Of a stretch of 64,000 nt of DNA, positions 7,663 to 18,005 are shown piece after piece. Under the pieces are notes generated by a model, which saw only the letters and a list, made by a program, of their open reading frames with translations, did no database searches and was not told the origin of the DNA. Source of the stretch: Rhodospirillum sp. (GTDB lineage Bacteria; Pseudomonadota; Alphaproteobacteria; Dongiales; Dongiaceae); NCBI GenBank assembly GCA_013822765.1, contig PNKY01000002.1, positions 682,001 through 746,000 of the forward strand, read 5' to 3'. Position numbers and translations under genes: made by a program. The stretch's first letter is position 1; each line of letters opens with the position of its first letter.

Positions 7663-8720
7663 TTCGTCGCGTTCGGCTGCGGCTCAGGCGCCGGCGCTTC
7701 GACTTCCTGCGCTTTGCCGAGTTCGGCAAGGGCGGCTTCGGCGCCGGGGTGGATCGGAACGGTCATTCGATCGAGGTTCAGGTGGATCTTGCCGTCGCTC
7801 TTGGCGGCGCGCAGGACCGCCTTGGCAAGGCCGTCGGCGAGCTCGTCCGAGAGCGAGGAGCGCACCACCCAGACAGCCGGCATCGACAAGGTCGCCACGA
7901 CGTCGGTTCCGGAATATTGCTTGTGCTTGATCCAGTCGGTGACGATATAGGCGCTCTTGCTGTCGTCGGCAGGCTTGGCGCTGAGCAGCTTGTAGTTGCC
8001 GGTGCGCATCAACGACGCGACATCGGCGTTCGGCAGTTGCGCGACCAGTACCAGGGCATCGACCTTGTCGCCCAGCAAGTCCAGCGCCGCAGCTTCCGGA
8101 TCGCCGGTCAACAGCTTGGTCTTCTTTTCGTTGATGCCGGCGGCGCGCAGCAGGGCGCGCGCGGTCACCGCGTTGTCCGAATCCTTGACGCCAATGGCGA
8201 TCCGCTTGCCGTTGAGCGCCGACAGATCAGCAAAGCGGGCTTCCTTGGCCACCAGCACATGCAGGACCAGCTGCCCCACATTGGCGATGGCGCGCAGCTC
8301 GGTCATCGGGCCGGATTTCTTGAACGGGCCGGTGCCTTGCACCGCCGCGTCGGCGATGTCGGCGGAGACGATGACCGATTCCACCAAGCCGTCGTCGACC
8401 GACTGCAGTGCGCTGACGGGATCGGTCGCGGTCTGGGCGAGGCCGATCACGCCTTCCACGCCGCAGGGGCCGTCATTGTCGCATTGGCGGGAGCCGGGCG
8501 GGTTGCTGATCGCGCTGGCGATCTGGCCGGCCAAGTCATAGAGCGTCGAACCCGGAGCGCCCGCGCCGATGCGGAAATAGGCGATGTCCTGGGCGAACGC
8601 TTTGTCGAGGCCAGTGCCGGGCAGCAGGTAGGTCGCGACCGTGACCGCACCGGCGGCCAATGCGCCGCCAAACCACATCATCCTGGCCCTGGTGCCGGAA
8701 GCGGTTCTAAACGCCGTCAC
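7659..8720 (-). CDS. TAXI-family TRAP transporter solute-binding protein
   Basis: A 353-residue protein using the GTG at 8720, which has GAGGA nine bases upstream and places a clean membrane leader (MMWFGGALAAGAVTVATYLL) near the N-terminus. An upstream in-frame ATG at 8768 has a weak site. The mature part has the TAXI marks YFRIGAGAPGSTLYDLAGQIASAISNP, GLAQTATDP, ADLSALNGKRIAIGVKDSDNAVTARALLRAAG, and a C-terminal segment ending in RMTVPIHPGAEAAL. TAXI proteins deliver substrates to fused TRAP membrane subunits. No TRAP permease gene is nearby, so it is an orphan receptor. The C-terminus carries an acidic/proline tail (EVEAPAPEPQP). Confidence 0.8.
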   Translation of the reverse strand: MTAFRTASGTRARMMWFGGALAAGAVTVATYLLPGTGLDKAFAQDIAYFRIGAGAPGSTLYDLAGQIASAISNPPGSRQCDNDGPCGVEGVIGLAQTATDPVSALQSVDDGLVESVIVSADIADAAVQGTGPFKKSGPMTELRAIANVGQLVLHVLVAKEARFADLSALNGKRIAIGVKDSDNAVTARALLRAAGINEKKTKLLTGDPEAAALDLLGDKVDALVLVAQLPNADVASLMRTGNYKLLSAKPADDSKSAYIVTDWIKHKQYSGTDVVATLSMPAVWVVRSSLSDELADGLAKAVLRAAKSDGKIHLNLDRMTVPIHPGAEAALAELGKAQEVEAPAPEPQPNATN

Positions 8721-9037
8721 AGCTCTAATCCTCAAGGAATGGCCCGAGATCCGACTCGGGCAATTCATGATTTTTTCAAACTTACGTCCCGGGTCGCGGT
8801 TACGCTATACGCCAAACGGCAAATACGCGCGATTTCAAGACATTGTGTGGCCAGACTCACGCACCTGGCGTTTTCTGGGCGCTTCGATAGGGCAGCTATA
8901 CGACCCATTTTTCGAAACTTGGTGTGAGCCGTCGCGGCGCCGCTCTGCCGGGTCGCGCCCAGACCTTCCCGGAAATGGTACGGTCTGCTAACACCCAACC
9001 CCGGCAGGATATGACTCGTGGCGCTAAGGATCGGTGA
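8721..9037. other. Intergenic region between divergent TAXI and acyl-CoA synthetase genes
   Basis: These 317 bases are less GC-rich than the flanks and should hold both divergent promoters. The only clear site I see is AAGGA at 9026-9030, the ribosome-binding site for the next gene. A 77-codon minus-strand frame here has no family resemblance and I do not call it. Confidence 0.6.
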
Positions 9038-11128
9038 ATGAACGCGGAATTATCACAGCGTCAGCGCAATTTGCGGCGCCTGTTGCGGCCGCGGCACGTC
9101 GCCATTGTCGGCGGGCAGGCGATGGCGGATTCGATCCGGCGTTGCGCCGACACCGGATTCACGGGTGAGGTGTGGGTCGTCAATCCGAAATACCCGGAGC
9201 TTGGCGGGCGCAAATGCTACGCCTCGATCGCCGATCTGCCGGAAGCTCCGGACGCCACTTTCATCGCGGTGCCGCGCGAAGCGACCATCGACATCCTGAA
9301 GCAGCTCGATGCGCGCGGCGGCGGCGGCGCGATCTGTTACGCGGCCGGCTACACCGAAGTGGGCGGCGAAGGTGTCGCCCTGCACGAAGAGTTCACAAAA
9401 GCCGCCGGCAATCTCGCGGTGGTCGGGCCGAACTGCTACGGCATGCTCAACTTCATCGACGGCATCTGCCTGTGGCCGACCGGCGCGTTGGGCCACCAGG
9501 TCGAGACCGGCTGCGCCATCGTCATGCAGAGCGGCAATATCGCGCTCAACCTCAGCCGCAACGACCGCTCGGTGCCGTTCGCCTACGTCATCAGCTCGGG
9601 CAACCAAGCCGTTCTGAATGCAGCAGACTACGTCGATGCCTTGGCCGACGATCCCAAGGTGACGGCAATCGGCCTCTATCTCGAGGGCATCAAGGACGTG
9701 CCGGCGTTCAGCCGAGCGGCCGCCAAGGCTCTGCAGCGCGGCAAGCCGCTGGTGGCGCTGAAGGCGGGCAATTCCGAGCTCGGCGCCAAGTTCGCCATGA
9801 GCCACACCGGTTCGCTCGCCGGCAGCGGCAAGATGTACGACGCGCTGTTCGAGCGGCTGGGCATCATCCGCGTCCATTCCGTGCCGCAGCTGCTCGAGAC
9901 GCTGAAGCTGGTCTCGACCGCGGGCCTGCCCAAGGGCGACCGGCTGGCGGTGTTCACCTGCTCCGGCGGCGAATGCCTGCTGACCGCCGACCTGTGCGAC
10001 GAGCTCGGCATCCCGTTGCCTGGCTTCTCCAAGGACCAAGCGGATGACCTGCGCGCGCAGCTGCCGAACTTCGCGACCGTGTCCAACCCGCTCGACTACA
10101 ACACGTCGCTGTGGGGCCACGAGGATCTGCTGGTGAAGTGCTTTTCCACCGTCATGCGCGGCGAGTTCGACGCCGGCATGCTGGTGATCGACTTCGCCAC
10201 CGACGGGCCGGAGACCGAGGCGGCCTGCATGGCCGGCGTGCGCGCGCTCCTGAAAGCCTGCGCGATGCACGGCAAGATGCCGATCGTGACCTCGACCTTG
10301 TCGGAGTTGCTGCCCGCGGTCGCGCGCGCGGAAGTGATCGCGGCCAAGGGCGCGCCGATGCAAGGGCTGGAGGAAGCGCTGAACGCCTTCGCCGCAGTCC
10401 ATCGCTTTGCGCAGCGCAAGGCCAAGGTCGCTGCGCCCGCGATTCCAGCGACGCCGCTGGCGGGCGAGACCAGGCGCATGCTGTCCGAGGTCGAGGGCAA
10501 GAAGCTGCTGGCGAGCTTCGGCCTTGCCGTTCCAGAGAACCGCGTGGTGGCGCCGGTGGATGCCATTGCCGCCGCGGAGGCGCTCGGCTTTCCGGTGGTT
10601 CTGAAGGTCGCGGAGCCGCTGATCGCGCACAAGACCGAGGCTGGCGCGGTCGCGATCAACCTCAAGTCGCCGGCCGACCTGGAGGCGGCGCTGGCGCGGA
10701 TGGAGAAATCCGTCGCGACCTATCTCAAGGGCGGCCGCATCGAGAAGGTGCTGGTCGAGCGCATGGTCGGCGACGTCGCCGCCGAGCTCATCGTCGGCAT
10801 CCAGCGCGATCCGCAATTCGGCTTGGCGCTGGTGGTGGGCGCGGGCGGCATCCTGGTCGAGCTGGTCGAGGACGCGGCGATGCTGCTGCTGCCGACTTCG
10901 GCCGAGGAGGTGGAAGCCGCCATCCGCCGCCTCAAGATCGCCAAGTTGCTGGCCGGCTATCGCGGCAAGCCGGCCGCCGACATGGCCGCGCTGGTGAACA
11001 GCATCATGGCGATCGCCGCCTTCGCCGAAGCCCATCGCGACACGCTGCTGGAACTCGACGTCAATCCGCTGATGGTGCGGGCGGACGGCGCTGTTGCCGT
11101 GGATGCGCTGGTCGTTCTCGGCCAATAG
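9038..11128 (+). CDS. ADP-forming acyl-CoA synthetase (acetate-CoA ligase family)
   Basis: A 696-residue single-chain NDP-forming acyl-CoA synthetase. Domain order: CoA-binding Rossmann domain (residues 10-140: PRHVAIVGG, GEVWVVNPKYPELGG, FIAVPREATIDILKQL), the ligase domain with SHTGSLAGSGKMYDALF, where His256 is the expected phosphohistidine, then a second CoA-ligase region (VFTCSGGECLLTAD), and a C-terminal ATP-grasp domain from about residue 480 (MLSEVEGKKLLASFGL, LKVAEPLIAHKTEAGAV, ELIVGIQRDPQFG). It interconverts an acyl-CoA plus ADP and phosphate with the free acid plus ATP. The specific acid is unknown. AAGGA lies seven bases before the start. The aminotransferase gene follows after 118 bp and may be co-regulated. 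Confidence 0.85.
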   Translation: MNAELSQRQRNLRRLLRPRHVAIVGGQAMADSIRRCADTGFTGEVWVVNPKYPELGGRKCYASIADLPEAPDATFIAVPREATIDILKQLDARGGGGAICYAAGYTEVGGEGVALHEEFTKAAGNLAVVGPNCYGMLNFIDGICLWPTGALGHQVETGCAIVMQSGNIALNLSRNDRSVPFAYVISSGNQAVLNAADYVDALADDPKVTAIGLYLEGIKDVPAFSRAAAKALQRGKPLVALKAGNSELGAKFAMSHTGSLAGSGKMYDALFERLGIIRVHSVPQLLETLKLVSTAGLPKGDRLAVFTCSGGECLLTADLCDELGIPLPGFSKDQADDLRAQLPNFATVSNPLDYNTSLWGHEDLLVKCFSTVMRGEFDAGMLVIDFATDGPETEAACMAGVRALLKACAMHGKMPIVTSTLSELLPAVARAEVIAAKGAPMQGLEEALNAFAAVHRFAQRKAKVAAPAIPATPLAGETRRMLSEVEGKKLLASFGLAVPENRVVAPVDAIAAAEALGFPVVLKVAEPLIAHKTEAGAVAINLKSPADLEAALARMEKSVATYLKGGRIEKVLVERMVGDVAAELIVGIQRDPQFGLALVVGAGGILVELVEDAAMLLLPTSAEEVEAAIRRLKIAKLLAGYRGKPAADMAALVNSIMAIAAFAEAHRDTLLELDVNPLMVRADGAVAVDALVVLGQ

Positions 11129-11246
11129 TCCCGGATAATCCTGGGGAGTCGTTTAGCCGCTTTCCGACGTCGCAATCCGCTCAGTTCGCCGCCCTGACCG
11201 TCAGTAGCGTGCCCCTCGTGCCGTTCTACGCGAAGGAGCACGCGCA

Positions 11247-12437
11247 ATGACCTACCAAGCTGGCCGCCATTTCCTGCAGGTCCCGGGACCGAGCAACATT
11301 CCCGACCGCATCCTGCGCGCCATCGCGCAACCGGTGCTGGATCATCGCGGCCCTGCCTGGGCCAAGCTCCAGGCGGAGATCTTCGAGCGCATCCGGCCAG
11401 TCTTCAAGACCAGGCAGCCGGTGATGATCTTCCCCGCGTCAGGTACCGGCGGATGGGAGTCCGCGCTGGTCAACACGCTCTCGCCCGGCGACCAGGTGCT
11501 GACCTTCGACACCGGCCAGTTCGCGGTGCTGTGGGGCAACATGGCCCACAAGCTCGGGCTCGACGTGCAGATGCTGGCGACCGATTGGCGCCGCGCGCCG
11601 TCGCCCGAAGCGGTCGAAGCCGTGTTGACCGCCGACAAGGCGCACAAGATCAAGGCGATCCTGCTGGTCCACAACGAGACCTCCAACGGCGTCATGAGCC
11701 GCGTGGCGGAGATCCGCAAGGCGATCGACCGCGCCAGCCATCCGGCACTGCTGATGCTCGACACCATCTCCTCGCTCGGCAGCGCCGACATGCGCATGGA
11801 CGAATGGGGCGTCGACGTGGTGGTCGGCGGCTCGCAGAAGGGACTGATGCTGCCAACCGGCCTCGCCTTCGTCGCCGCCAGCGAGAAGGCGCGCGCCGCA
11901 TCGAAGACCGCGACCCTGCCGCGCGCGTTCTGGGACTGGGAGCCGATGCTGGCCGCCGCGGAGGGCAAGGGCAACCTGCCGTACACGCCGGCCTGCAACC
12001 TGTTCTTCGGACTCCAGGAAGCGCTCGACATGATCGACGAAGAGGGGCTGGAAAACATCTTCGCCCGTCACACGCGCCTTGCCGAAGCAACGCGCCGCGC
12101 AGTACGCGCCTGGGGCCTCGACACCGTGTGCGCAGAGCCGAGCGAATACAGCCAGTCGGTAACCGCGGTGTTCGTGCCGGAGGGCTGCTCGGCCGACGGA
12201 CTGCGCAAGGCCATCCTCGAGCGCTTCAACATGTCGCTCGGCGCCGGGCTCGGCAAGCTGGCCGACAAGGTGTTCCGCATCGGCCATCTCGGCGACTTCA
12301 ACGACCTGATGCTGGCCGGCACGCTGAGCGGCGTGGAGATGGGCCTCGCCCTCGCCAAGTTACCGCACCGCACTGGCGGCGTGCTGGCGGCGCTGAGCTA
12401 TCTATCGGGTGTCGAGGAACGCCGCGCGGCGGCCTAG
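11247..12437 (+). CDS. Class V aminotransferase, serine-glyoxylate aminotransferase-like
   Basis: A 396-residue fold-type I PLP enzyme. It opens with FLQVPGPSNIPDRILRAIAQPVLDHRGP, the serine/alanine-glyoxylate aminotransferase signature, and has VHNETSNGVMSRV, LLMLDTISSLGS and GGSQKGLMLPTG, where Lys198 should form the Schiff base. Such enzymes move the amino group from serine or alanine to glyoxylate in the cytosol. AAGGAG sits eight bases before the ATG. No other serine-cycle genes are in the window, so a role in one-carbon metabolism is possible but not shown; a broader alanine/serine-glyoxylate or related amine activity would also fit. Confidence 0.8.
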   Translation: MTYQAGRHFLQVPGPSNIPDRILRAIAQPVLDHRGPAWAKLQAEIFERIRPVFKTRQPVMIFPASGTGGWESALVNTLSPGDQVLTFDTGQFAVLWGNMAHKLGLDVQMLATDWRRAPSPEAVEAVLTADKAHKIKAILLVHNETSNGVMSRVAEIRKAIDRASHPALLMLDTISSLGSADMRMDEWGVDVVVGGSQKGLMLPTGLAFVAASEKARAASKTATLPRAFWDWEPMLAAAEGKGNLPYTPACNLFFGLQEALDMIDEEGLENIFARHTRLAEATRRAVRAWGLDTVCAEPSEYSQSVTAVFVPEGCSADGLRKAILERFNMSLGAGLGKLADKVFRIGHLGDFNDLMLAGTLSGVEMGLALAKLPHRTGGVLAALSYLSGVEERRAAA

Positions 12438-12706
12438 ATCTTCGCCACCAGCCGAACGAGCCAGAGCACGCCGATCACCGGCAGCCCGATCAGCAGGATC
12501 ATTGCGAGTTCGAGAGGCCAGAGATTGTGGCTGGTTGGGTCGATCGCCGTACTGACGAGGATGAGGATTAGGTCGGCCCCAGCCAGCAAGAGGGGCGCGG
12601 CTGCGAGCCAGCGCCACACGCCCTGCCACGCTCTGATCGCCCAGATCTGTAACCCGATGACCGCGATCGCGACCAGTACGATGGGCACCAGCACTTCCAG
12701 CAGCAT
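12434..12706 (-). CDS. Small three-helix membrane protein, function unknown
   Basis: A 90-residue protein with three hydrophobic segments (MLLEVLVPIVLVAIAVIGLQIW, WLAAAPLLLAGADLILILVSTA, LELAMILLIGLPVIGVLWLVRL). It starts three bases after the histidine kinase stop, so it is translationally coupled and is the third gene of the DUF2336-kinase operon. Its stop overlaps that of the convergent aminotransferase. I recognise no family. It might serve as a membrane partner for the soluble kinase, but that is inferred only from position. Confidence 0.6.
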   Translation of the reverse strand: MLLEVLVPIVLVAIAVIGLQIWAIRAWQGVWRWLAAAPLLLAGADLILILVSTAIDPTSHNLWPLELAMILLIGLPVIGVLWLVRLVAKI

Positions 12707-12709
12707 GGA

Positions 12710-14233
<1,524 letters not shown>

Positions 14234-14241
14234 CGGCGGGC

Positions 14242-15357
14242 TCAGGACACCGCGCGGGGACGCTGGCGCAGCGCGCGCAGGAACTCGGGATTGACCATGT
14301 AGCGCGCGGCAACCTTGCGTGCGGTCTCCGGCCGCAGCCGGTCGAACAGCTCCAGCCCGCGACGCAGCTGCTGCGGATCGTCGGCGGCGCCGCGTGGATG
14401 GATGCGCTGCAGCAGCAGGAACAAAGTGGTGAAGGTCGAACGGTCGAAGCCGCTGACCCGCGCCGCGATGACGAAGCCGTCCGCTTCCTCCTCGTACATC
14501 AGGCGGCAGGCGAGTTCCTGCGGCAGGGTTGTCAGCTGGCTCATCATCGCTTCGAACAGCGGGACTTCGCCGCGCCGCAGAGTCTGCACCACCAGGTCGT
14601 GGGTGAGCTCCTGGCGCTGCGCCAGCTTGTCGGCCAGCGCCTGGGCGGCGTCGACATGGTTCTCGGCGGTCGCGCTCTCCAGCGCCTCGGTCGTCACCTG
14701 CGCCAGCGTCGCATCGAGCTCGGCGCGGTCGACATTGTAGTGCGCCAGGATGAAGTCGCGCAGGCCGGCGGAGACGTGCACATACATGCGCTTGGCAAGA
14801 TCCGCGCTGAGGTCGTGGCGGCGCAGCAGCGGCTCCTGGAACTCGTCGACGGTCGTCGACTGGTCGACCAGATAGGCGAGGGTGGCCTGCGAAATCTCTG
14901 CGCCGTGATTCTCCAGGAGGCGCTTGATCACGTCCGGTTCCTGGGGCTCCACCAGCGCGTCGCTGACGCCGTTGCTGACATGCTTGCGCATGGCTATGGC
15001 GAGGCGGTGCTCGCGGGTGCGCTTGCGGATGATGTCGATTAGCGCCCGATCGGTCAGAAGCTCGCTGTGCTGTAGGATCGCCGCAGACACATCGATCTCG
15101 TCATTGGCGAGGATCTCGATCACTTCAGCGGGCGCACTCTTGGTGTGGGCGAGCTTGACGGCCAGCGCCTTGCGGATTGGGCGCGCGACGTCGTTGATCA
15201 GCTTCTTGAGGATGTCGTTCATCAGCGCCAGTTCCTGGGCGCTGAATTGACGGTCGTCTTCGATCAGATCGCCGATGGCGCTGACGAGTGCGCTGCGACC
15301 CTCGGCGGAGCGGTTGCGCGCCAGGTCAATCAGCTTGCTGACATCGGTCGCGATCAC
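14242..15357 (-). CDS. DUF2336 domain-containing protein
   Basis: The product matches the alphaproteobacterial DUF2336 family: an all-helical, HEAT-like chain starting TDVSKLIDLARNRSAEGRSALVSAIGDL and running through VRAPIRKALAVKLA-type repeats (ARPIRKALAVKLAHTKSAPAEVIEILANDEIDVSAAIL), with a C-terminal GFDRSTFTTLFLLLQ region. I use the GTG at 15357 (371 residues), which has GGGATTGAG upstream; the frame is open to a TTG at 15426 that lacks a binding site. The function is unknown. Its place directly ahead of a PAS kinase suggests a signalling or stress role. It is the first gene of a three-gene minus-strand operon. Confidence 0.75.
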   Translation of the reverse strand: MIATDVSKLIDLARNRSAEGRSALVSAIGDLIEDDRQFSAQELALMNDILKKLINDVARPIRKALAVKLAHTKSAPAEVIEILANDEIDVSAAILQHSELLTDRALIDIIRKRTREHRLAIAMRKHVSNGVSDALVEPQEPDVIKRLLENHGAEISQATLAYLVDQSTTVDEFQEPLLRRHDLSADLAKRMYVHVSAGLRDFILAHYNVDRAELDATLAQVTTEALESATAENHVDAAQALADKLAQRQELTHDLVVQTLRRGEVPLFEAMMSQLTTLPQELACRLMYEEEADGFVIAARVSGFDRSTFTTLFLLLQRIHPRGAADDPQQLRRGLELFDRLRPETARKVAARYMVNPEFLRALRQRPRAVS

Positions 15358-15529
15358 GGGCTCAATCCCATTTGCATTCAATATGATCCCGCGGCCGCCG
15401 CACCCAATCCGCGGGTTTCTCGACAATTAAGGCTAAAGATACTGGCTTACCAAAATCTTAATATTGCAGCGTAACTATTTGGTCATTCATCAAAATTGCG
15501 CCCGGCGGTGTGAGGTTTAGCGCGGGAAA

Positions 15530-15604
15530 TGGTGCCGGCTACCTGGATTGAACAGGTGACCTACCGCTTACAAGGCGGTTGCTCTACCGCTGAGCTAAGC
15601 CGGC
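15530..15604 (-). tRNA. tRNA-Thr (anticodon UGU)
   Basis: Read on the minus strand, GCCGGCT (15598-15604) pairs with AGCCGGC (15534-15540) to form the acceptor stem, followed by discriminator A and an encoded CCA. The D arm GCTC...GAGC is intact. The anticodon stem ACCGC/GCGGT encloses the loop CTTGTAA, giving anticodon TGT. The T arm is ACCTG-TTCAATC-CAGGT. The total is 75 bases including CCA. Confidence 0.95.
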
Positions 15605-15625
15605 ATCCGTGTTGGCGCTGCGGAC

Positions 15626-15654
15626 AGATAGCCGCAACGGCGGCGCCGGATCAA
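15626..15654 (-). promoter_or_regulatory. Putative promoter for tRNA-Thr
   Basis: Read on the minus strand, TTGATC (15649-15654), a 17-base spacer and CTATCT (15626-15631) lie about 22 bases ahead of the mature tRNA 5' end. This matches the alphaproteobacterial housekeeping pattern. Confidence 0.55.
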
Positions 15655-15685
15655 GCCATCCGGGCCGTCCCAGGACGAAGGGCCC

Positions 15686-16639
15686 CTAGTTCCGGTATTT
15701 CACCCCTGGCAGCACGCACAGCATCTCGAACAGCAGGTTGGCGGCCAACAGCGAGGTGTTGCCGCTGGAATCGTAGGGCGGCGCCACCTCGACCAGGTCG
15801 CAGCCGACGATCTGCAGGCCCTGGCAGCCGCGGATGATCTCGATGCCCTGGATGGTGGTGAGGCCGCCGATCTCCGGCGTGCCGGTGCCCGGCGCGGAGG
15901 AGGGGTCAAGCCCGTCGATGTCAAAGCTCAGGTAGACCGGGCCGCCCTTCACCTGCTCCTTGATCTCGCGCATCAACGGAGCGAGGGACTTGTACCAGCA
16001 CTCCTCCGCCTGCACGACGCGGAAGCCCTGGGAGCGCGGCCAGTCGAAGTCCTCGGCCGCATAGCCGGTCGCGCGCAGACCGATCTGCGCCACGCGCTTG
16101 CCGTCGAGCAAGCCTTCCTCGACCGCACGGCGGAACGGCGTGCCGTGGGCGATCTTCTCGCCGAACATGGTGTCGTTGATGTCGGCGTGGGCGTCGACAT
16201 GCACCATGCCGACCGGCCCGTATTTCTTCTTCAGCGCGCGCAGGATCGGCAGCGCGATGGTGTGGTCGCCGCCGATGGTCATCGGGATGCAGTTGTGGCT
16301 GAGGATCTCGTCATAGGCCGCTTCGATGATGGCGACGCTCTTCTCGAGATTGAAGGTGTTGATGGCGACGTCGCCGATATCTGCGACGCTGAGGGAGTCG
16401 AACGGCGCGGCGCGGGTCGCCATGTTGTAGGGGCGGATGAGGCAACTCTCGGCGCGGATCTGGCGCGGGCCGAACCTAGCGCCGGAGCGGTTGGAGGTGC
16501 CGATGTCGAACGGCACGCCGACAAAGGCGGCATCCAGCCCCTCGGCCGAGGTAACCGCGGGCAGCCGCATCATGGTCGCCGGGCCGCCGAAGCGCGGCAT
16601 CTTGTTGCCGCCGAGCGGCTGGTGATAGACCTTTTCCAT
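15686..16639 (-). CDS. Ureohydrolase: guanidinobutyrase or agmatinase
   Basis: A 317-residue member of the arginase/agmatinase family. GGAGG lies eight bases before the ATG at 16639; the GTG two codons earlier is too close to it. The di-manganese site motifs are all present: GGDHTIALP (His126), VHVDAHADIND (Asp149, His151, Asp153) and SFDIDGLDPSSAPGTGTPE near residue 240. It hydrolyses a guanidino compound to an amine and urea in the cytosol. It is transcribed divergently from an AruH-type arginine transaminase, so 4-guanidinobutyrate (GbuA role, giving GABA and urea) is the context-favoured substrate; agmatine (SpeB role) is the alternative. Sequence alone does not separate the two. Confidence 0.85.
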   Translation of the reverse strand: MEKVYHQPLGGNKMPRFGGPATMMRLPAVTSAEGLDAAFVGVPFDIGTSNRSGARFGPRQIRAESCLIRPYNMATRAAPFDSLSVADIGDVAINTFNLEKSVAIIEAAYDEILSHNCIPMTIGGDHTIALPILRALKKKYGPVGMVHVDAHADINDTMFGEKIAHGTPFRRAVEEGLLDGKRVAQIGLRATGYAAEDFDWPRSQGFRVVQAEECWYKSLAPLMREIKEQVKGGPVYLSFDIDGLDPSSAPGTGTPEIGGLTTIQGIEIIRGCQGLQIVGCDLVEVAPPYDSSGNTSLLAANLLFEMLCVLPGVKYRN

Positions 16640-16682
16640 CGACACGTCCTCCCACGCAATTCAGCCCGATCATAGCGTCAAC

Positions 16683-16778
16683 TTGCACACTGCAATAGCG
16701 GTTGCAATGACCAGGATTGGTCAAGGTTTGCAATGCACCAGGCCAGCTTGACCGCGCTCACAAGGTCTTGCAGTGTGC
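16683..16778. promoter_or_regulatory. Cluster of TTGCA-type palindromes in the divergent gbuA/aruH promoter region
   Basis: TTGCACACTGCAA (16683-16695) is a perfect palindrome with five-base arms. TTGCAA recurs at 16702-16707 and 16728-16733, and TTGCAGTGTGC (16768-16778) is the reverse complement of the GCACACTGCAA part of the first site. Four related sites in under 100 bases between divergent catabolic genes suggest an operator for a dimeric regulator. The regulator is not identified. Confidence 0.5.
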
Positions 16779-16809
16779 CGCGCGTCAGGAGCCTGAAGGA
16801 CTTGCTTTC

Positions 16810-17994
16810 ATGAGATTTTCGCCCTTGGTCGACCGGTTGCAGGGGGAGGGCGTCGCCGCGTGGGACCTGCACTACCGCGCTTCCGCCGATCAGCGGGCGG
16901 GGCGGGACGTCATCGTTCTGTCGGTCGGCGATCCGGATTTCGACACGCCGGCGGCGATCACCGAAGCGACGATCGCGGCCCTGCGCGCCGGCGAGACTCA
17001 CTACAGCGAGCTGCTCGGGCTGGACGAACTACGCCTGGCGGTGGCGCGCCGGCACCAGGAGAAAACCGGGCAGCCGACCACGATCGAGAACGTCGCGATT
17101 ATGTCCGGTGCGCAGTGCGGGCTGTTCGCCTCATCCATGTGCCTGTTGGCGCCGGGCGACGAGGTGATCGTGCCGGAGCCGATGTACGTGACCTACGAAG
17201 CGACCTTGCAGGCGCCGGGCGCCCGGATCGTGCAGGTGCCGCAGCGTCCGGAGAACGGCTTCCACCTCGATCCGAAGGATTTGGCGCGGGCCATCACGCC
17301 GCGCACCAGGGCGATCTTCTTCGCGACACCATGCAATCCGACCGGCGCGATGATGCCGCGCGCGACTCTGGAGCAGGTGGCCGCCTTGGCCCGGCAGCAC
17401 GACCTCTGGGTGGTGTCCGACGAAGTCTATGCGACGCTGACCTTCGGCGAACGGCATGTGAGCATTGCCGGCCTGCCCGGCATGGCCGAGCGCACGGTGA
17501 CCATCAACAGCCTGTCCAAGTCGCACGCCATGACCGGCTGGCGCATGGGCTGGATGACCGGGCCCAAGGCGCTGATTGCCCATGTCTACAATCTTAGCAT
17601 GGCGATGCTGTACGGCTTGCCGACTTTCCTGCAGCGCGGCGCCGTAGTGGCGCTGGAGCAGGACCTGGCCGAGGTGGAGGTCATGCGCGCGATCTACCAG
17701 CGGCGCCGCGACATGGTGGTGAAGCGGCTGAACCAGGTGCCGGGGCTGACGTGCCTCTCACCCGATGCCGGCATGTTCATGATGCTGGATGTGCGCAGCA
17801 CCGGCCTTGGCTCTGGCGAATTTTCGACGAAGCTCTATGAGGCAACCGGCGTCTCGGTGCTGGACGCCACGGCATTCGGCAAGAGCGCGGCGGGCCATGT
17901 CCGCATGTCCTTCGTCGCCGACGACAAGAGTTTGGAGGAGGCATGCCGCCGCATCTCCGGATTCGTCCGGACGCTGCCCGGCGCCGCTGCGTAA
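16810..17994 (+). CDS. Class I aminotransferase, AruH-type arginine:pyruvate transaminase
   Basis: A 394-residue PLP aminotransferase with start ATG at 16810. It follows the pattern I recall for Pseudomonas AruH along most of its length: GEGVAAWDLHYRA near residue 13, VLSVGDPDFDTPAAI near 37, MSGAQCGLFA near 98, PGDEVIVPEPMYVTYEA near 115, and TINSLSKSHAMTGWRMGW, with Lys237 as the Schiff-base lysine. AruH transfers the alpha-amino group of arginine to pyruvate, giving 2-ketoarginine and alanine. The next step (AruI decarboxylase) is not in the window. The divergent ureohydrolase and the downstream hydrolase support a guanidino-compound pathway. The substrate is inferred from remembered family similarity plus context. 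Confidence 0.75.
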   Translation: MRFSPLVDRLQGEGVAAWDLHYRASADQRAGRDVIVLSVGDPDFDTPAAITEATIAALRAGETHYSELLGLDELRLAVARRHQEKTGQPTTIENVAIMSGAQCGLFASSMCLLAPGDEVIVPEPMYVTYEATLQAPGARIVQVPQRPENGFHLDPKDLARAITPRTRAIFFATPCNPTGAMMPRATLEQVAALARQHDLWVVSDEVYATLTFGERHVSIAGLPGMAERTVTINSLSKSHAMTGWRMGWMTGPKALIAHVYNLSMAMLYGLPTFLQRGAVVALEQDLAEVEVMRAIYQRRRDMVVKRLNQVPGLTCLSPDAGMFMMLDVRSTGLGSGEFSTKLYEATGVSVLDATAFGKSAAGHVRMSFVADDKSLEEACRRISGFVRTLPGAAA

Positions 17995-18005
17995 AGGGAA
18001 CAGGG

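Noticed and set aside
8765..8998. Possible 77-residue minus-strand protein between the TAXI and acyl-CoA synthetase genes
   Set aside because: No family resemblance, no convincing binding site, and it would occupy the likely divergent promoter region.
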